Below, one piece after another: positions 5,612 to 8,437 of a stretch of DNA of 8,437 nt. A program made the position numbers and the translations under genes. Positions within the stretch are counted from its first letter, which is position 1. The number at the start of each line of letters is the position of its first letter. Source of the stretch: Candidatus Helarchaeota archaeon (GTDB lineage Archaea; Asgardarchaeota; Lokiarchaeia; Helarchaeales; JABXJV01). Where the stretch lies: positions 1 to 8,437 of the forward strand of contig JABXJV010000402.1 of assembly GCA_013375355.1 (NCBI GenBank), given 5' to 3'. The notes below the pieces were generated by a model that was given only the letters and a program-made list of their open reading frames with translations, was not told where the DNA came from and searched no databases.

Positions 5612-7562
5612 ATTTTCTTATAAATGAGATTCTAAATGCATTTAAAATTACTATAAAAGTAACTCCTAAATCTCCAAAACCTAAGGCAATCCATAAGTTC
5701 ATGTATCCAAAAAAAGTTAGAATCAGGAATAAAAATTTTATGGTTATTGCTAAATAGATGTTTTCTTTAATATTTCTGCTTGTCTTTTTACTAATATTTA
5801 AAAGGGTTATCAAATCACTAAGATTGTCTTTCATTAATATTATATCTGCAGTTTCTAGTGAAATATCACTTCCAATTCCGCCCATAGCAATTCCAACATT
5901 TGAGGTTGCTAATGCTGGAGCATCATTTACTCCATCCCCTACCATTACAATACCTTTGCCATTTTCTACATAATTTTTTATAACATTTTGTTTTTCATCA
6001 GGTTTTAACTCATAGTAGATTTCATCGATACCAAGATTTTTTTGAATAGCGTTTACGGTTTTTTGATTGTCTCCAGAAATAATTAATGATTTAATTTTTC
6101 TATTTTTTAACTCATCAATTACCTTTCTAGATTCATCTCTAACTTTATCCCGAAGTGAAATCATACCAATTAATTCTTTATTGTTCCCAAACAAAACAAC
6201 AGTTTTGCCCTCTTGCATAAAGGGTGCCATTGTATTTTCGGGAACTACTAATTCTAACTCTTGAAAAAGTTTTTTGTTCCCTAGATAATATCTCTGACCT
6301 TTAAATTCACCACTCACTCCTTTTCCAGTTATTGATTTAAATCCAACTATATTTAATGGTTCAACTTTTCTATTTTTTGCTTCTCTTACTATGGCTTTTG
6401 AAATTGGGTGTTCAGATAATGTTTCTAATCCAGCTACTATTTCAAGCCAATCATTAGAAATACCATCAAAAGAGATTATATCTTTAACTTCAAGAATCCC
6501 CTCAGTTAATGTTCCAGTTTTATCGAAAGCAAAAGTGTTAATGTTATTCAATTCTTCTATATATTTTCCACCTTTAATTAGAATTCCATTTTTAGCACCA
6601 CTTGTTAATGCGGAAATTATGGAAATTGGTGTCGATAAAGCAAGAGCACAGGGACATGAAATTACTAAGAATGTTAAACCTCTGTAAATTGAATCGTACA
6701 AAGGCACTTGAAAAAAAACTGGTAAAATTATTATAACAAGAATTGCAATAAGAATAACTGAAGGCGTGTAAAATTTGGCAAATCTATTAACGAACTTCTC
6801 AATATCTGATTTTTCCTTCCTTGCATTAATAATAATATTCTGAATTTTTGCCAATAATCTTTGTTCTGAAGTTTTAGTGACTTCCACTTCAAGATATCCA
6901 TTTAAATTAACAGTTCCGGCAAAAACTTCATCTCCAAGCTTTTTAAAAACAGGAACAGATTCGCCAGTTAATGAAGACTCATTAATACTAGAAGAACCTC
7001 TTACAATTACCCCATCAAGAGGCATAGAATCACCTGGCTTTAATTGGAAAATGTCACCTTTAAGAACGTCATGTGTATGCATTTCCTCGTAGAGTCCATT
7101 TTTTTTAATTATAGCGGTTTCTGGCGCAATTTTCATTAAAGATGTTATAGATTTTTTAGAACGATCCGATGCATACTCTTCTAAATATTCTACTAAAAAG
7201 AAAAGGAACATTGCGGCAGCACCTTCTCCTCCATGTCCAATAAAAAAAGACCCTATTGCTGCAGTACTCATTAATAAATCAATGGTGATTTTTTTTCTAA
7301 CCAAATTCTTGAATCCATCTATTATAATATTAAATCCACTGATTAGAACGACAAACCCAGCGAAAATTTGGCTATAAATAAAATTATCAAAGATAAATTC
7401 AAAGTTTAAAAAAATAAATTCAAACAATATCGATAAAGTTAAGAAAAAACTTGAAATAGTGATTATTAGAATATTTTTTCTTTTATTAGAAATTTCAGTT
7501 TCCTCGTCGAGGTCAATTTCGTCCAAACATGTAGAACAAAAGTTTCCATCAGTCATATTCAT
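5604..7562 (-). CDS. Heavy-metal-translocating P-type ATPase, P1B-2 (Zn/Cd/Pb export) type
   Basis: This 652-residue membrane pump would export divalent heavy metals at the cost of ATP. Landmarks in order: C9-S-T-C12 in a short soluble N-terminus rich in Asp and Glu, with no full HMA domain; helices near 31-53, 61-82, 93-109 and 113-131, the fourth carrying E125; actuator motif T-G-E-S (199-202); helices near 267-287 and 294-312, the latter with C303-P-C305-A-L-A-L-S-T-P; phosphorylated D347 in D-K-T-G-T; H385-P386; G-x-G at 413-415; S-G-D-N (496-499, usually T-G-D-N); G-D-G-V-N-D (542-547); K609 in helix 7 and D631 in helix 8. The C-P-C-x-x-x-x-S-x-P form with the K and D positions is typical of ZntA/CadA-type pumps rather than copper pumps, which have C-P-C-x-x-x-L-A-T-P. 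The ATG at 7562 has no clear Shine-Dalgarno; M3 at 7556 is an alternative. The gene diverges from a NikR-like regulator, suggesting metal-dependent control. Its stop overlaps a seven-helix pseudogene remnant. Confidence 0.93.
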   Translation of the reverse strand: MNMTDGNFCSTCLDEIDLDEETEISNKRKNILIITISSFFLTLSILFEFIFLNFEFIFDNFIYSQIFAGFVVLISGFNIIIDGFKNLVRKKITIDLLMSTAAIGSFFIGHGGEGAAAMFLFFLVEYLEEYASDRSKKSITSLMKIAPETAIIKKNGLYEEMHTHDVLKGDIFQLKPGDSMPLDGVIVRGSSSINESSLTGESVPVFKKLGDEVFAGTVNLNGYLEVEVTKTSEQRLLAKIQNIIINARKEKSDIEKFVNRFAKFYTPSVILIAILVIIILPVFFQVPLYDSIYRGLTFLVISCPCALALSTPISIISALTSGAKNGILIKGGKYIEELNNINTFAFDKTGTLTEGILEVKDIISFDGISNDWLEIVAGLETLSEHPISKAIVREAKNRKVEPLNIVGFKSITGKGVSGEFKGQRYYLGNKKLFQELELVVPENTMAPFMQEGKTVVLFGNNKELIGMISLRDKVRDESRKVIDELKNRKIKSLIISGDNQKTVNAIQKNLGIDEIYYELKPDEKQNVIKNYVENGKGIVMVGDGVNDAPALATSNVGIAMGGIGSDISLETADIILMKDNLSDLITLLNISKKTSRNIKENIYLAITIKFLFLILTFFGYMNLWIALGFGDLGVTFIVILNAFRISFIRKFR

Positions 7563-7700
7563 TCATATTACGAGATAAAAAATTTCATTATTAAAATAGT
7601 GCTAAAAAAATATAAATAATTAATAGTACATTATTAAAAATTAGATGATTGTTTAATAATCATTTTGTGTTATTATTATTTTGAAAAAGGTGCAATAATT
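7563..7700. promoter_or_regulatory. Divergent promoter/operator region between the ATPase and the NikR-like gene
   Basis: This 138-bp, extremely AT-rich region probably carries both promoters. On the minus strand, TTTATATTT (complement of 7608-7616) is a TATA-like box predicting a start near 7586 and a leader of about 24 nt for the ATPase. On the plus strand, TTTAATAAT at 7652-7660 could be the TATA-like box for the regulator, predicting a start near 7681 just ahead of its AAGGTG ribosome-binding site. The inverted repeat 7630-7660 overlaps this plus-strand element, and a further direct copy of its half-site lies at 7587-7595, near the predicted ATPase transcript start. Binding of the regulator here could therefore affect both genes. 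All of these are inferred from pattern and spacing. Confidence 0.45.
7630..7660. promoter_or_regulatory. Candidate NikR-type operator (inverted repeat, 22-bp half-site spacing)
   Basis: ATTATTAAA (7630-7638) and TTTAATAAT (7652-7660) are perfect 9-bp inverted arms separated by 13 nt. Half-site centres are 22 bp apart, equal to the spacing in the E. coli NikR operator (GTATGA-N16-TCATAC), which places two ribbon-helix-helix dimers two helical turns apart. The half-site sequence differs from that of E. coli. A second, shorter inverted repeat, ATGATT-N7-AATCAT, lies at 7645-7663. Because the arms are only A and T in a strongly AT-rich region, such a repeat could arise by chance; the spacing and the position beside a nikR-like gene are the main support. 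Confidence 0.4.
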
Positions 7701-8102
7701 TTGCCAGTAGTTAGTATTTCTCTGACAAGTAAAATTCTAAAAGACTTAGAAAAAATAACAAATGAGAGGGGTTACTTTAGTAGATCCGAAGCTATTAGAG
7801 ATGCGATTAGAAATATAGTTTTAGAGTATGATTTGAGTTTAATGGATAAGGATGTTGTTTTTGCAACAATAATTGTAGCTCATGAATTTGCACGTGGCGA
7901 CATTGATAATAAACTTTCAAAATTAAGGCATGAATATGAAGAGATTGTAATTGAAAATATACACCGTCACGTCAAAGATCAATATTGTATAGAATTATTT
8001 GTTGTAGAAGGTAAAAACTCCCAAGTTCTTGAATTAATAGGAAGAGTGAGAGGAATTAAAGGAATAAACCAAGTAAAATATATTGTTTTACCTTTAGTCT
8101 AA
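7701..8102 (+). CDS. nikR: NikR-family nickel-responsive ribbon-helix-helix transcriptional regulator
   Basis: This 133-residue regulator has an N-terminal ribbon-helix-helix DNA-binding domain (about residues 1-45: V-S-I-S-L strand, then G-Y-F-S-R-S-E-A-I-R-D-A-I-R) and a C-terminal ACT-like metal-binding and tetramerisation domain. The four nickel ligands of E. coli NikR (H76, H87, H89, C95) appear at H77, H88, H90 and C96 with identical spacing, so square-planar Ni(II) sensing is likely. The E. coli strand residue R3 is V3 here and T5/T7 are S5/S7, so operator preference may differ. The start is a TTG at 7701: it has AAGGTG 8 nt upstream (7687-7692) and gives the standard N-terminus M-P-V-V-S-I-S-L. 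A TTG at 7665 would add 12 unrelated residues. The gene diverges from a P1B-2 metal pump instead of the nickel importer genes usually linked to NikR, and probably controls that pump and itself. It might respond to another metal. Confidence 0.88.
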   Translation: MPVVSISLTSKILKDLEKITNERGYFSRSEAIRDAIRNIVLEYDLSLMDKDVVFATIIVAHEFARGDIDNKLSKLRHEYEEIVIENIHRHVKDQYCIELFVVEGKNSQVLELIGRVRGIKGINQVKYIVLPLV

Positions 8103-8126
8103 TTATTACTTATGTCTTAAATATTA

Positions 8127-8437
8127 TTAAATTTTTAAGTCAGGATAATTTTCCCTAATAACTTTTACAGATTTTAAGGCATCCTTAAAGGTTAATTCAA
8201 AAACAAGAGGACCATTAAAGCCTTTATCTCTAAATAATCCAATCGCATCTATAGGAAAACTTCCATCTCCGATTGCTATATGATCGTTAGGTCTTCCGTC
8301 AACAAAATGTCCATCATTTAAATGAATTTCTATAATTCTATCCATATGTTTTTCAAAAAATTCTTGAACAGATAGACCTGTATAATCATAGCCGCAAATT
8401 AGATGCCCTGTATCAAAGCAAATTGATAGATCATACT
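8127..8437 (-). CDS. Sugar phosphate isomerase/epimerase-like TIM barrel (C-terminal part, start outside window)
   Basis: The frame runs open through the right edge, so the ATG at 8345 is internal; 102 C-terminal residues are visible. They match the xylose isomerase-like / AP endonuclease 2 TIM-barrel superfamily: C-F-D-T-G-H near the start of the visible part, I-I-E-I-H-L-N-D-G about 30 residues later, D-H-I-A-I-G-D-G-S-F-P-I-D-A-I, and F-E-L-T-F near the end. In the family the His of D-T-G-H, the His and Asp of I-H-x-x-D, and the Glu of the last strand coordinate a divalent metal (Mn, Co or Zn) used for ketose epimerisation or isomerisation, or for phosphodiester cleavage in the endonuclease branch. 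The G-D-G-x-x-P/I-D pattern favours the sugar epimerase/isomerase branch. The gene converges on the NikR-like gene with 24 nt between stops. A role in metabolising sugars taken up by the nearby GPH carriers is possible but unproven. Confidence 0.78.
   Translation of the reverse strand, partial: YDLSICFDTGHLICGYDYTGLSVQEFFEKHMDRIIEIHLNDGHFVDGRPNDHIAIGDGSFPIDAIGLFRDKGFNGPLVFELTFKDALKSVKVIRENYPDLKI

Noticed and set aside
5758..7092. Several plus-strand open frames (starting at 5758, 6067, 6391 and 6877) opposite the ATPase
   Set aside because: All are shadows of the ATPase coding strand, are Ser/Pro/Ile-rich, and show no independent signals.
7620..7637. Near-palindrome TTAATA-GTACAT-TATTAA as an alternative operator
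   Set aside because: The arms match perfectly but are A/T only and overlap the better-spaced inverted repeat, and the centre has mismatches, so it is not listed separately.
7665..7700. TTG-initiated 12-residue N-terminal extension of the NikR-like protein
   Set aside because: The standard NikR N-terminus begins at the TTG at 7701, which has a well-spaced AAGGTG, and the extension has no NikR counterpart.
1..8437. Insertion sequence, integrase, tRNA or CRISPR array as an explanation of the rearranged junction
   Set aside because: No transposase-like frame, terminal inverted repeats, tRNA cloverleaf or regularly spaced repeats were seen anywhere in the window.

Overview
This is an AT-rich prokaryotic window, most likely archaeal. 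Several upstream regions contain archaeal-type TATA-like boxes about 25 nt before plausible transcript starts, Shine-Dalgarno signals are weak or of the AGGTG kind, two genes use TTG starts, and the gene content includes a NikR-type regulator, a C45-type Ntn hydrolase and GPH-type MFS carriers. An Asgard/Lokiarchaeia-like source would fit the composition and content, but this is a guess and nothing here proves it. No rRNA, tRNA, CRISPR array or transposase gene was seen.

Layout from left to right. (1) 1-1060, plus strand: the 3' part of a peptidase C45 / acyl-CoA:6-APA acyltransferase-like Ntn hydrolase, then a 137-residue four-helix membrane protein of unknown function that is probably co-transcribed. 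(2) 1062-3992, minus strand: two tandem paralogous GPH (glycoside-pentoside-hexuronide) family MFS carriers. The upstream copy (2538-3992) is transcribed first and the second (1062-2528) begins at a TTG codon 9 nt after it. (3) 4122-5611, plus strand: two tandem paralogous seven-helix membrane proteins of unknown function, followed by an 83-nt frameshifted remnant of a third copy. The GPH pair and the seven-helix pair diverge from one 129-bp intergenic region. (4) 5604-7562, minus strand: a Zn/Cd/Pb-type (P1B-2) heavy-metal-exporting ATPase whose stop codon lies inside the end of the third-copy remnant. (5) 7701-8102, plus strand: a divergent NikR-family metal-dependent ribbon-helix-helix regulator with the full nickel-ligand set. 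(6) 8127-8437, minus strand: the C-terminal part of a sugar-phosphate isomerase/epimerase-like TIM barrel.

Working together: the ATPase and NikR-like gene look like a metal-homeostasis cassette with a shared promoter region. That region holds a candidate inverted repeat whose half-sites are spaced 22 bp centre to centre, the same as in the E. coli NikR operator. The cassette abuts, and seems to have cut off, the tandem array of seven-helix genes. The GPH carriers probably import a sugar or glycoside, but the substrate cannot be read from sequence. No entirely new multi-gene system is evident. The most interesting points are the NikR/P1B-2 pairing, the broken third seven-helix gene at the ATPase junction, and the back-to-back arrangement of two duplicated membrane-protein pairs.
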